A stretch of DNA of 64,000 bases from the NCBI GenBank assembly GCA_000149265.1, contig CH002502.1, positions 404,969 through 468,968 on the forward strand. The letters are read 5' to 3'. Made by a program: the position numbers and the translations under genes. Numbering within the stretch: position 1 is the stretch's first letter; every line of letters starts with the position of its first letter. The notes under the pieces were generated by a model. The model had not been told where the DNA came from. It searched no databases and was given only the letters and a program-made list of their open reading frames with translations. Source of the stretch: Ciona savignyi (taxonomy: Eukaryota; Chordata; Ascidiacea; Phlebobranchia; Cionidae). Shown piece by piece: positions 24,201-42,291 of this stretch.

Positions 24201-25660
24201 TATGTCGTACTGTATAACTCCTTCAAACAAGTCATGAGCCAAACAAGGGGGCAATCCTGGCGAACAAACATGAAAATACTGCAACTCATTAAAAATACTG
24301 TCACTTTTCATACCTTTGATGTGCACGGAGTTACCAGCATCATGAACTTCTTGCATGGAACAATTATAGGAATCAGTGTTGCGCATGGGGTTTTTCACAC
24401 AAACAGTAACAATTAAATTCTGTGCGGGTAATGGAACAAAACCTGCAAATGTAGGATGAGGTGCTGAAGTTTGTTGTGAAGCCACCAATCCAATGACTTC
24501 CTAGATTGTCTCCAGTTATACAAACAATACTACCACGAACTTTTTCACTAAACCCTGGAAGATAAATGCCTTCTTTTTCCAAAATATTAAGATCATTAAT
24601 TGAGGGTCGAAACAAATCTTCACATTTGTTTGCGGAAACAAGCTGATCTTTGCATAAAATGACAAGTTGAAACGCATCAATTTTAGACCTATTCCAAGGG
24701 TAAAAATTTTCTAAAGTGTAATATACACCCAGTAATTTATGTTTTTGTTTAGCAGAACCCAGGGGATTTACTACTTCAAAAGCATCCTGGTACAGTATTA
24801 TTTTAAGCGTCTTTTTACTGCCTGAAAACAAATGGTTGTTTTTAACAACCAAACCATCATTAAAATCACAAAAACTTCCATCCGGGCAAAGCGGGTTTAG
24901 AAATTGGTGTTTTACTAAATTATTTGTGAATAAAGCTTGAATGGTTTTTAAAATCGGTACATACTGAAACGTCTCTTTGTCTTGAACAACTTCTGGATTT
25001 AATCTAATTGCAATCGGGGCAATGTAAATGAAATTGGCTTTAAAATATTTTTCTCTTGAAAATATAGATCTTAGAGAGGCCCCGTTTTATGAATTTCCTG
25101 GAATTTATCTTGATTCATAACCTAATTTAGAATTGATGTCACTAATTCATCATCAATATCATAGTTTTCCAAAATTGACTTGAGCCTGTTAGTCACATGG
25201 CTTGAGTATTTCAAAACCAAGTCCTTAATCTGTTTAACAATCTGATTGACAGTGCGAACGGGAATGAAGTATTTATGCTGAAGCATAAAATATAACAGGA
25301 CATATTTTCGTGTAAGAGTGTCGATAGATGCAATATCATGACTTAAACGTACCGGTTCCAAAAATTCATCCACAGCTTTAGATGTTGCTAAATAAGAAAA
25401 CGTATTCTCTGAATTGGTTAATGGAACATTCATACTGTCACTGGTACTCGCAGCATTATCTTGTTCTTGAGGTTTAGCTGAATGACATCTTGATAAGTGT
25501 GATGAAAATGAAGATAATACTCTGTATTTTTGGTGTAGTTCTCAATAGGGCATGTTATTTCACTTCCAAAGCGTATATGCTCTCGGTAATGCTGTAGTAA
25601 GTCAACTGTATCAAATCTCTGTTTACAAAATTCCAAAGAACACTTAAACATATTTATCCA
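21277..25660 (-). pseudogene. multi-exon C2H2/DDE-type transposon gene, decayed (possibly EnSpm- or KDZ-like)
   Basis: Minus-strand pieces, 5' to 3': a C2H2 finger at 25430-25651 (CSLEFCKQRF...HYREH) and a second one after a frameshift in which one Cys reads Tyr; 25122-25433; a long open stretch from about 25085 to 24373 with FQYVPILK and GDNLGSHWIGGF...CRFC; 23961-24488 with YFHVCSPGLPPCLAHDLFEG; 23264-23878 with PKHHYLMHYPWSIM and FESKHSYF. Smaller exon-like pieces follow: 22686-22875 (MQRRQLVDEV), 22081-22245 (KYPDSFRD), 21797-22081 (YGCVNWQP), 21482-21644 and 21277-21338. The same block order is known from large uncharacterised proteins of fish and invertebrates thought to be transposon-derived. 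Breaks include shifts near 24420 and 25500, a TGA in the 22.7 kb exon and a small tandem duplication near 22130-22155. Inverted terminal ends were not found. Confidence 0.6.
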
Positions 25661-25772
25661 ATCATGCTGACCTGCGTTTTTTTTAAGTTACAATAATGTA
25701 TAATATACATACAGGCCTTTTAAATAATGATCAATACAAAAAGTAGCCTAGGACTTAATAACTGCCAGATGC

Positions 25773-27034
25773 AACGTTCGACGTTAGTCGGGGCTTTTCA
25801 CCCTCTTTGGTTGCAGCTTTGGCGTTATGGATGGACGATCTGTGCTGCACCGCGTGGCTCGAATATATGCTGACTCCGATATCCGACTTTCAAGGATCGA
25901 GTCCACGCTTATCGAATGTTGGTTAGTTTATTGTCAAACGTTGTCAATACGAACACACGAATAAATCAATGCACTTTACTCGGGAAAACGATTCGCTGAA
26001 CCGGCTGGCGTCGGAATAACTGCGCGATGCGTTTAATAGACAGTTCGTTCTCCTTTACGGCTTGTCAACTCGTTCTTTGTTTAAACCGGCAGATGCGACT
26101 TTTTCCTTGTTCCTTTTCTGTCAACTTTATGACAAAGTCTCAAAACCAGGCGCTAAGCGCGCCAGGTGGCAGTCACCTCTGTTTCCTCTCAGCCCAACCA
26201 CCAGTCTTCCCAGCTTCGTTTTCTATCTGCCACTTAAGTAAAGATCGGCCAGGAATTCGACAACCCCGTAACGCTTTGTCGCACATGAACAGGCCTCAGG
26301 CGTCTCGTGACGAATACGTCATAATCATCTGACCAACTTGCGTCATTGTTCTCGGTCAGCCTTCGCATGCGATCAACAACACCGACTATTAACGGCGCCA
26401 TAATGCTCTCATCGTGATTCTGCAGTTTCCGAGTGGATGACGTCAATCTTATCGCGGATGTTGATAATTAAGATGGTTTACATGGGCGATCGCCGCATTG
26501 CCTTCCACCGTAAAAAGGAAAAATCAAAATTAAGTCCCTCCTTCCACATAATGTATGTGTTTCATATTAAAAGTTTGTTAGTAGAGAATATACAAAACAT
26601 TTTTAGTAAAACGAGTGTGTTAATAATGGGAATATATGTGTCAAAGGTTGATTCTGGCTTAATGCAATTGTTAACAATCCCGATGCAGCAACACATTTTG
26701 CTCAAAAGGCCATTATAGGGCTGTTATTTTCATATTTTTGCTTGATACATATAAGCCGTTTGGCTGTTTTTACATATAGCAGCGATTTACTTAAGTAACC
26801 TGGGCCGTAATATTAAGCAAGAAAGAGACATAATAGATTTGCGGTTGCGCAGTGATCTCTTCAGGTTATTTCCCCTGGATTAATAGACATTTGTAAATCA
26901 AGCAATATAAAACAACATATCAAGTCGATAACAAAAATAACAGAATTATTGAGTTCTCATAAAACTCTAGCAATTATATATGTGCATTCTCGGGATTTAA
27001 ATCAAATGCAATATTATATAGCCCACACAATTTC
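25773..27034. repeat. 1.26 kb direct repeat, copy 1
   Basis: It starts AACGTTCGACGTTAGTCGGG and ends ATAGCCCACACAATTTC. It is nearly identical to 27299-28567 apart from point changes and small indels. A 70-codon antisense frame is open in both copies, but most differences in it change the residue, so it is not under protein constraint. The 5' part is GC-richer, with CGATCGAG-type motifs. Confidence 0.85.
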
Positions 27035-27298
27035 CCTCATCATGCTCGAAGGAAATGTTGAATAAGCATAGGCGGTGAGCTTTATTCAAAGGCTATTCTT
27101 TTAGCTCACTTGATTACTGCAGAAAGTTAAACAGACTTCTGCTTTGATCAGACTTCTGTTTTCTCGTGAACAGTAGGGTCTGCTCGGTTGAAATCTTTGT
27201 ATCCACTCTTCAGACTTCGGTAGGTTGCGTTTAAGTTCAAAATCACCGTCGGAAAGTCACCACTGCAACGTTTGACGTTTATTGCGACGGTTTACTGG

Positions 27299-28567
27299 AA
27301 CGTTCGACGTTAGTCGGGGCTTTTTACCCTCTTTGGTTGCAGCTTTGGCGTTATGGATGGACGCTCTGTGCTGCACCACGTGGCTCGAATATATGCTGAC
27401 TCCGATATCCGACTTCCAAGGATCGAGTCCACGCTTATCGAACGTTGGTTAGTTTATTGTCAAACGTTGTCAATACGAACACACGAATAAATCAATGCAC
27501 TTTACTCGGGAAAACGATTCGCTGAACCGGCTGGCGTCGGAATAACTGCGCGATGCGTTTAATAGACAGTTCGTTCTCCTTAGCAGCTTGTCAACTCGTT
27601 CTTTGTTTAAGCCGACAGATGCGACTTTGCCTTGTTCCTTTTCTGTCAACTTTATGACAATAAAGTCTCAAAACCAGTCGCTAAGCGCGCCAGGTGGCAG
27701 TCACCTCTGTTTCCTCTCAGCCCAACCACCAGTCTTCCCAGCTTCGTTTTCTATCTGCCACTTAAGTAAAGATCGGCCAGGAATTCGACAACCCCGTAAC
27801 GCTTCGTCGCACATGAACAGGCCTCAGGCGTCTCGTGACGAATACGTCATAATCATCTGACCAACTTGCGTCATTGTTCTCGGTCAGCCTTCGCACGCGA
27901 TCAACAACACTGACCATTAACGGCGCCATAATGCTCTCATCGTGATTCTGCAGTTTTCGAGTGGATGACGTCAATCTCATCGCGGATGTTGATAATTAAG
28001 ATGGTTTACATGGGCGATCGCCGCATTGCCTTCCACCGTAAAAAGGAAAAATCAAAATTAAGTCCCTCCTTCCACATAATGTATGTGTTTCATATTAAAA
28101 GTTTGTTAGTAGAGAATATGCAAAACATTTTTAGTAAAACGAGTATGTTAATAATGAGAATATATGTGTCAAAGGTTGATTCTGTCTTAATGCAATTGTT
28201 AAAAATCCCGATGCAGCAACACATTTTGTTCAAAAGGCCATTATAGGGACGTTATTTTCATATTTTTGGTTGATAGCCTACATATATGCCGTTTGGCTGT
28301 TTTCACATATAGCAGCGATTTGCTTAAGTAACCTGGGCGGTAATATTAAGCAATAAAGAGACATAATAGATTTGCGGTTGCGCAGTGATCTCTTCAGGTT
28401 ATTTCCCCTGGATTAGTAGACATTTGTAAATCAAGCAATATAAAACAACATATCAAGTCGATAACAAAAATAACAGAATTATTGAGTTCTCATAAAACTC
28501 TAGCAATTATATATGTGGATTCTCGGGAATTAAATCAAATGCAATATTATATAGCCCACACAATTTC
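27299..28567. repeat. 1.26 kb direct repeat, copy 2
   Basis: This is the second copy of 25773-27034, with the same first and last bases. A 264 bp unique spacer (27035-27298) separates them and itself contains a GCAACGTTTGACGTT echo of the start. No target duplication or long coding frame is seen, so I cannot call the pair LTRs. Confidence 0.85.
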
Positions 28568-28934
28568 GCGATCGCCGAACCAGACATGTGCCATAATAAC
28601 CTCAGCTCCACAGTAGACTATTGATAACAACCAAAAGTTTCAAATATATTTACAATACATCGTACATTAGCCTGACAAATAACGATTACAAACCAAATAC
28701 GAAACTAAACTTCTGTCTTTGCCGTTAATCCTATTAATTCCTTTGAAGACGAAAGCGCGCCAAGCGATGCGGTACAGTGATTTTAACTTAACAGCGAGAT
28801 CGCGATCGCTGATTGGCTAGAATTCCAGAACGCATGGTATTTACTAGATCGCTTACGTAAAATCATGGTTACGTAACGCCCGTACAATATATACGTTAAA
28901 TATTATAGTAAATAATACGGAAATTTTTCACAGT
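28568..28934. other. intergenic, no gene seen
   Basis: AT-rich with several GCGATCGC palindromes (28567-28573 and 28801-28808 regions). No frame or shared repeat recognised. Confidence 0.4.
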
Positions 28935-29340
28935 GATTTTTTAGTAATATAATTCTCCTTGAATGTCATTTCGTTTTTATTCACTTTAGAAAAATCATAT
29001 TGAAAGTTTTTAGTCGTGTAAGTTTAATTTTTACTTATAAGTTAGATATGTACTTTTAAATATAATCAAATATGCAGCCGAGTTATCAGATGCGTTTTCA
29101 AACACATCGGATAGCTAACCTTGTTAATAAGAAGTTGAACTGAATATGGAGAAGTTATTTTAAACATGTCAAACTAAGGAGTCATTTTTATAACAAGATA
29201 ATTTTATGTCAGAATGCGACGCTGCGTGTAATGACGTCACAATACATCACAGTACGTATGTTATGGCGTCATATAAATGACATCACTGTATGACATCATC
29301 ACGCTTTAAAAAAGCAGCAGACTCTTCCTTCTGTATTTCA
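28935..29340. repeat. duplicated 3' flank of the intelectin genes (A side)
   Basis: It matches 48335-48780, the sequence beyond the last exon of copy B, including ATATGCAGCCGA.TTATCAG, GGAGTCATT and ATAACAAGATAATTTTATG, then several TGACGTCA/TGACATCA motifs. In copy A it is cut off from its last exon by the extra exon block and foldback element. Confidence 0.75.
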
Positions 29341-30990
29341 ATTATTTCTTTATCTTTTGCTGTTGGCTTGTAGTTATAACACTAGGTTTAGTTTTCACAT
29401 AAACCGACACATCGATTACAGATATTAGTAAATAGAAATCTTAACATTCCAAATCGCAACATATCAAAACAATTAAGAAGTAAAATATATACTGGCGACA
29501 CAACATACTTGACAGCAGGACACATAGCATAGTAAGTTCCGGTGTAAGATTCAGCTCGTATCTGTAGGAATCCGGTGGTAGTTGCATGATGCATAGAAGG
29601 TGGCACGAAGTTGGTCAAAGTTGATTCACCGATTGTGTAGGTTACCGGCACAACAAGATGATTGGACGCGCAGGGTACTGAACAAAAAATAATAACTTGC
29701 AACAATAATATGATATTATAACCGCAAAGGCCCACCTTCGGGTTACTGCGGTTGCTAATATAGTGTGTTTTATATGACTGAGAGTACATTTCTTCTTTTG
29801 GTAGAACCATTATTTTATTGGATCCAGTAAGTGTTTACTAAGTATCCTACCGAAGGACACAGTCAACTAAGTATATTGCATAACGGTGCGAAATGTGCTG
29901 TTGTTATAACATATAAATTAATGGTTAGAACAATAAAAAGCTGTCGAGTTATATTCAGATTTGCACCAATCCGTCCCAAGAAACTTGACCACAATACTTT
30001 TAAGAAAACGATTTAGGTATCTAAAAAACAACAAATTTCTACCTGGCCATGTGTAGTTCTTGAACGTGTTCAACATTTCACCGAGAGTTGTTGTGAGTTG
30101 ATCTTTGCTTACAAGGCGTCCAGCGGTTCTGGTATGGGAAACAATAATACATCGGATTTTAATGTCGTATGTCTACCAAATATTCATTTGTGTCAGTGTA
30201 CAAGATATATCTCAAGTATATGTAATAAACGATGCTTAAATCTAGTTTAAACTACCGGCTTTCCTTATTTTTATACGACACTATAATAACTCGGGTAACC
30301 CGGCTGGTGACACGTGTTGTTCAGGTTTCATTCCATCACCGGGAATGAACATTGCAATCCTCATTTTTAAATCTGCATCGACTAACCTCGACAACATAGT
30401 GTAACCAAACACAACGTTTCTTGGATAGTTGTTGAGATGAATGTAGTAATAATAGTAGTTTGAATATCTGTTTGTTCTCTCAGTCAACGTCATGGATGAA
30501 GAAGAAAACCAATTCTTCGTTATCAATGTAGAAAATCAAATAAAACGGTAAAAGTTTTATTGGTTGTCAGATAACAAGTTTGGATGCAAGAAGTTAACAC
30601 TCTGGCGCATAGACGATTATACATAAATGTGCGTATTATAGTGCTAGCTGTACCTTTGTATTCGAGACAACAAACCCAACGTCACAAACACTTGGAATGC
30701 TTCCACCATAAACACATCGAGCTCTGTATTGAAGCTCAAGGTTGCCATTGGTCATTTTCCCATTGTACAGCTGGACAGATTCGTTGTTCGAGCGATAACT
30801 TCGAACCTATCAATGCACAAGATAAGACACCAAGTTATTCCAAACAACATATTTAAAATAACCAAAAGAAGAAAATGTCTTCCTTGGTTGGAATAAGCTT
30901 AAATAATATTGCAAATTACCCTCACCGTTGTTTGCACCAGTTGCACACGTCACTAATTTAATTTTTTTTAAACAAAATAGGGCAAGACTA
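29341..30990 (-). pseudogene. extra copy of intelectin exons 11-14, without start or end
   Basis: It is nearly identical to 33190-34842. Exon equivalents lie at 30654-30806, 30387-30514, 30043-30128 and 29509-29677, all open and with intact splice borders. Exons 15 and 16 are missing, and the copy lies beyond the stop of gene A, so it cannot complete a protein. Two residues in exon 14 differ from gene A; at one, this copy agrees with gene B (His instead of Ser), so it is not a simple recent copy of A's exon. An assembly error between two alleles is a possible alternative. Confidence 0.75.
29725..29872 (-). repeat. SINE remnant in intelectin intron (extra block)
   Basis: CGCAAAGGCCCACCTTCGGG, TGTGTTTTATATGACTGAGA and a GGATCCAGTAAGTGTT...CCGAAGGACACA tail. 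It is also present at 33577-33722 and 53965-54110 in the same intron, so it predates the gene duplication. Confidence 0.55.
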
Positions 30991-32405
30991 CGGTGGCCCA
31001 TAAGGGCAATCCTGAAATTTTATTTCAGTCTACAAAACTATTTCATAATCGACAAAAATATTTTCAAATCGACAAATATATTTTCAAATCGACAAAAATA
31101 TTTTCAAATCGGCAAAAATATTTTCAAATCGGCAAAAGTATTTTGACAATCGGCAAAACTTTTTTGTAGCCAATCGGCAAAACTATTTTGACAATCGGCA
31201 AAAGTATTTTGACGATCGGCAAAACTTTTTTGTAGCCAATCGTCAAAACTTTTTTGCCGATCGGCAAACTATTTTGACAATCGGCAAAACTCTTTTGCGG
31301 ATCGGCGAAACTCTTTTGCAAATCGACAAAAATGGTTTCAAATCAGCAAAACTCTTTTACTGATCCGCAAATCTTTTTTGTAGCCAATCGGCAAAACTCT
31401 TTTGCAAATCGACAAAAATATTTTCAAATCGGGAAAACTATTTCGCCGATCCGCAAATCTTTTTTGTAGCCAATCGACAAAACTCTTTTGCCGATCGGCA
31501 AAACATTTTTAGGAACCGAAAATCTTTAATTCACTGTCGACCTAAGTATTTTCGAGTCGACAAATGTATTTTTGAGCCGGAAAAGGTAATATTGACTAGG
31601 TTCAAGCAACTGCCGTTAAAGTCTTTACAAGGTTTGTCCAAGGACACAACCGACTTGTTGCTTACAGCGGCAAGTTTCTTTCGGCCACATTTCGGCTAAG
31701 GGTCCTGCGTGCCGCATCACTAAGCCAATCGTCAAAGCGACTAGGCTTGGAATTTTTTTAACAACATTGTTTTGTTTTTTTTTAAAGTTATTATCATACT
31801 AATAATGTACATCATAAAGCTAAGCTACCCAACCGTCCAACTTCTACGAGGTCAAATATCAAATGGGGAGAGAATTAAGCAATAATAGCAAAAAAATAAA
31901 GGATATAGTCGTTCTGCATTAACCAATGAGAGCCAATCAGAACCGCCACAAAATGTCACGTTGTTGCAGTAACTAGGCCTGCATAAAAAAGAGTAATTAC
32001 TATAAGCTATTGCAGTGGCATACTAGTGTGATAGACTGCAGTACAGTTTGCCAATGTGTCAAAAATAAACCAGTTTGATTTTATTTATTGTGTTTTCGGC
32101 GTCAAACAATAGCAAAGCAAACGCATTTAACCTCTTGTCATTGAAAAAAATATATAAAGCAAGTTTAGTATAATAAAAACTGTGGCGATTCTGATTGGCT
32201 GTAGGCTATCTCATTGTTTCATGCAGAACGACTATATCCTTTCTTTTTTGCTATTATCGCTTATTCTCTCCCCATTTGATATTCGATCTCGTAGAAGTTG
32301 GACGGTTGAGTAGCTTAGCTTTATGATGTACATTATTAGTATGATAATAACTTTACAAAAAACAAACATTATTGTTAAATAATTTGTAAACCTAGTCGCT
32401 TTGAT
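30991..32405. mobile_element. foldback element with minisatellite arms, right arm cut
   Basis: The left arm begins GGTGGCCCATAAGGGCAATC, then about 500 bp of AATCGGCAAAACTATTTT-type units (31040-31510), then a unique part with TTGTCCAAGGACACAACCGA and GCTAAGCTAC.CAACCGTCC. Around 31960-32180 the sequence turns back: CAGAACGACTATATCC, TCTCCCCATTTGATATTCGA and GGACGGTTGAGTAGCTTAGC are its inverted copies. The right arm stops at CCTAGTCGCTTTGA (about 32403) without its satellite. It has no coding capacity and resembles Drosophila FB elements in plan, not in sequence. Confidence 0.7.
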
Positions 32406-32484
32406 AACAAGATAATTTTATGTCAGAATGCGACGTGTCAGATCTTAATTTATATACTGATTAATAGTTTTGTTATTGCTGTGT

Positions 32485-39718
<7,234 letters not shown>

Positions 39719-40820
39719 TTCCAATGGTATCTATACAGAGTTTGCCGAGAAATGATTGCACACGATGAAACATGATCTATAAGAACCACTATATTACACA
39801 ATGATATTGCGTAACAAGGAAGTGGAGTCGTCCGTACAATGACATCATACTTTAATTATTGGATAAATATTGCTGTTCTTATGTTACAATTATCCTGTAT
39901 GATGTCCAAATGATAAAATTGAATAATCATCTTTGTTTCCAAGAATGAAAAATTCCCAGAGAGTTATAACAAGATTACCTTGTGCACATAGTTGGATCCC
40001 AGCGAGCAAACGCAGTATGAGAAACTCGTAAATACAGATTTGTCAACCCATTTTACCCCTAAGTTACCTTTTTAGGTGTCACTTAGCTTAAGCCGAGGTA
40101 ATAAAATATCTACATGCAGTAAAAGCAAAATTATACCAACGCCGTATTTCAATAAACGCGTTAGGTAAGTTACCTAGACCAACGCCTCCACTATTAAAGA
40201 TGTTCTGACCAAATGGCAGAGAATTATCACTGGATACAGAAAGCACCAAGCGGCAGCGTATATCAGTGCTGCAGTATAATCGGTCTTACGGCCAATACAA
40301 ACAAGAAACGTATATTATTTTACTGGTTTCACATTTCCCAATATTTAATTAGCAAGGTATAATCGTAGATATTTCAAATGCGTTTTACTATGAAGCTTAT
40401 TTAACTAAAAGGTTAGCGTGGCACAACATAATTTATAATGTGAGTCATATACATAACACTACATGTGTCATGGTGGCAAGATGTCACGCCGGGACATCAT
40501 GTGTAAAAGGTGAATAATCGAAACTGCTGATTTGGTATGCTTAAATAAGATACCTTGTGAATTTAAAGAATAATTTAAGCTTGCAAGTGTATTACCTAAC
40601 ATATGAGCACTCGTCTTAGCGCTTTAGTTTTAGTTGCTATGGGCGGCATTGTGACGTAGAACGTACCGGTAATGTGAATAGTTCTACTACACGGGAACAA
40701 AAGCTGTATTGTTGTAGTTTCATGTTTATAAGTCCAGAGCGTTTGCTGTGTTTACGATTGCAATTCAGCTCGGACAAATGTTACTTTGAACCAATTGCCT
40801 TCTGCAAGGAAGTGGCCGGA
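39719..40820 (-). promoter_or_regulatory. upstream region of intelectin A, shared with B
   Basis: Similarity to 61024-61930 continues upstream of the start codon, with ACACGGGAACAAAAG and AGCTCGGACAAATGTTACTTT blocks at 40690-40800 matching 61815-61910. The duplicated unit therefore carries its promoter. No specific core element is clear. Confidence 0.45.
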
Positions 40821-41139
40821 TTTGCATTTATTAGGAAACACACATTTTGTATTATGTTTAAAATTAGTGCAATACACAAAGATTTTCCTCAGGATTTCTT
40901 GAAAACCTGTAAAAATCTCCTTTTTAACTTCACCTAAAGCTCTGTATTTCAATCCTTTTGTGTTTCATGAATCAAAGTGGACAACCAGATGATACATCTG
41001 GAAATGAATAAGCCTTATCTTGGTACTGTAGTCTATTATCTAATTAAGTTTATAAGGAAGACTTTTCATAGAATAGCTCAGATTAAAACGATCAAACTGC
41101 ATAAGACAAATGTGCGAAGAATGTATTAAATTTTCAAAA
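40821..41139. other. no gene seen
   Basis: AT-rich spacer between the end of the duplicated intelectin unit and the old gypsy element. Confidence 0.35.
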
Positions 41140-41794
41140 AACGGTGTCATTACTATTACCTATTCTACATGTAAGTTATCTAAAATCGGAAACAAGTGGA
41201 GATCTATTATATGTTCCCAATGTTCACGCTGCAAAAACGTGATTGGCACAGTGGTAATTTCTCAAGCGGAGAATGTACATGCTGGGGGATTTTGGCTATC
41301 TGGCAGCTAACACATTGTTTTGCCCACAAACCGGCCTGTCGATGTAAACCGTGACAGATTGTGAACAATATCAAATATTTTCTTGTGCCAGGACTTCGGG
41401 ATCACAGGACGTGGCGTTCCTGTCGATACAACGTAGAGAATCGCAGTTCCAGACGAATCAAGTTGGATGTCTTTAAGTTTCAGGTTCGTGACAGCTGTGC
41501 GACAGGCCTAGACCTCCGGGTCCAACGGGTTTCAAACCAGCTCTGTGGGTTTTCCAGACAATGACTCGTAAATAGGAGACATGATGCGTGCTGCACAAGG
41601 TATAAAACGGTGGTAGAAATCAATCATACTTGTGAATTGTTGAAGCTCTTTGATCGTTGTTGGGCGTGGAAACAAAACTGAATGGTTGCCACTTTCTCTG
41701 GCAGCGGTCGAGCGCGTTGTTGGTTCACGCGGTGTCTCAAAAATCAATTTGCCAGACTCCAAGACTTCAAAACTCCGAATTGACACTTGCCTAC

Positions 41795-42056
41795 TGTTGT
41801 GTTCTTCGTATTTATTAATACACAACATATAAATAAAAACGTAATAATAAACATCGTAATCGTATCGTAATCGTAAATGTAGTCGTAGTCGTAGTTATAA
41901 TCGTAATAGTACTCGTAATCGTATTCGTAATTGTAAATCGTAATTATAGAATGACCTTGTGCTTCTTCAGCACGTTTTAGTCTTCGGTGGGGAATCCCCG
42001 TTACGTGGTGGCGCTATATTCATTTACTCTTATAGGGGTACTCAAAGGATGTAACA
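41795..42056 (-). repeat. 3' LTR of the young gypsy element
   Basis: TGTTGTGTTC...GATGTAACA on the plus strand, 262 bp. It differs from the other LTR at one visible base (T for G, near 41854). The middle is a degenerate TCGTAA/TCGTAG repeat. Confidence 0.95.
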
Positions 42057-42291
42057 CCTCCCCACTTAAATTGAAAATACACAAGATGCAACACAGTATC
42101 AACAGTATGATAATAAATATAAATAAACAATGAAACTCAAATGCATTAGAAATCAAAAGGTATGTAAGTAAATAACAATTAAAACGGCAGTAATTCCTGT
42201 AATGAGTAATGTTGAACTACGCAGTGAAATAATAAACAAGTGTTTGTAAACACAATGATGTATTGGTGTATTGGTTTGTAATGCAATGTAA

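Noticed and set aside
26234-26446. 70-codon antisense frame present in both 1.26 kb repeats
   Set aside because: Most base differences between the copies change the residue, so there is no sign of protein constraint.
25773-28567. LTR pair of a solo or short retrotransposon
   Set aside because: No target duplication, primer site, purine tract or coding sequence in the 264 bp spacer.
29230-29305. Cluster of TGACGTCA-like sites as an enhancer of intelectin
   Set aside because: They lie in the duplicated 3' flank and share no wider sequence with the transposon CRE blocks; no evidence beyond the short motif.
31040-31510. CRISPR-like array of short repeats
   Set aside because: Units are degenerate, contiguous and without unique spacers; they form a minisatellite within an inverted repeat of an animal element.
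41110-41310. Cys-containing 66-codon plus-strand frame
   Set aside because: The opposite strand reads as a gypsy integrase zinc-binding remnant, which explains the cysteine pattern.
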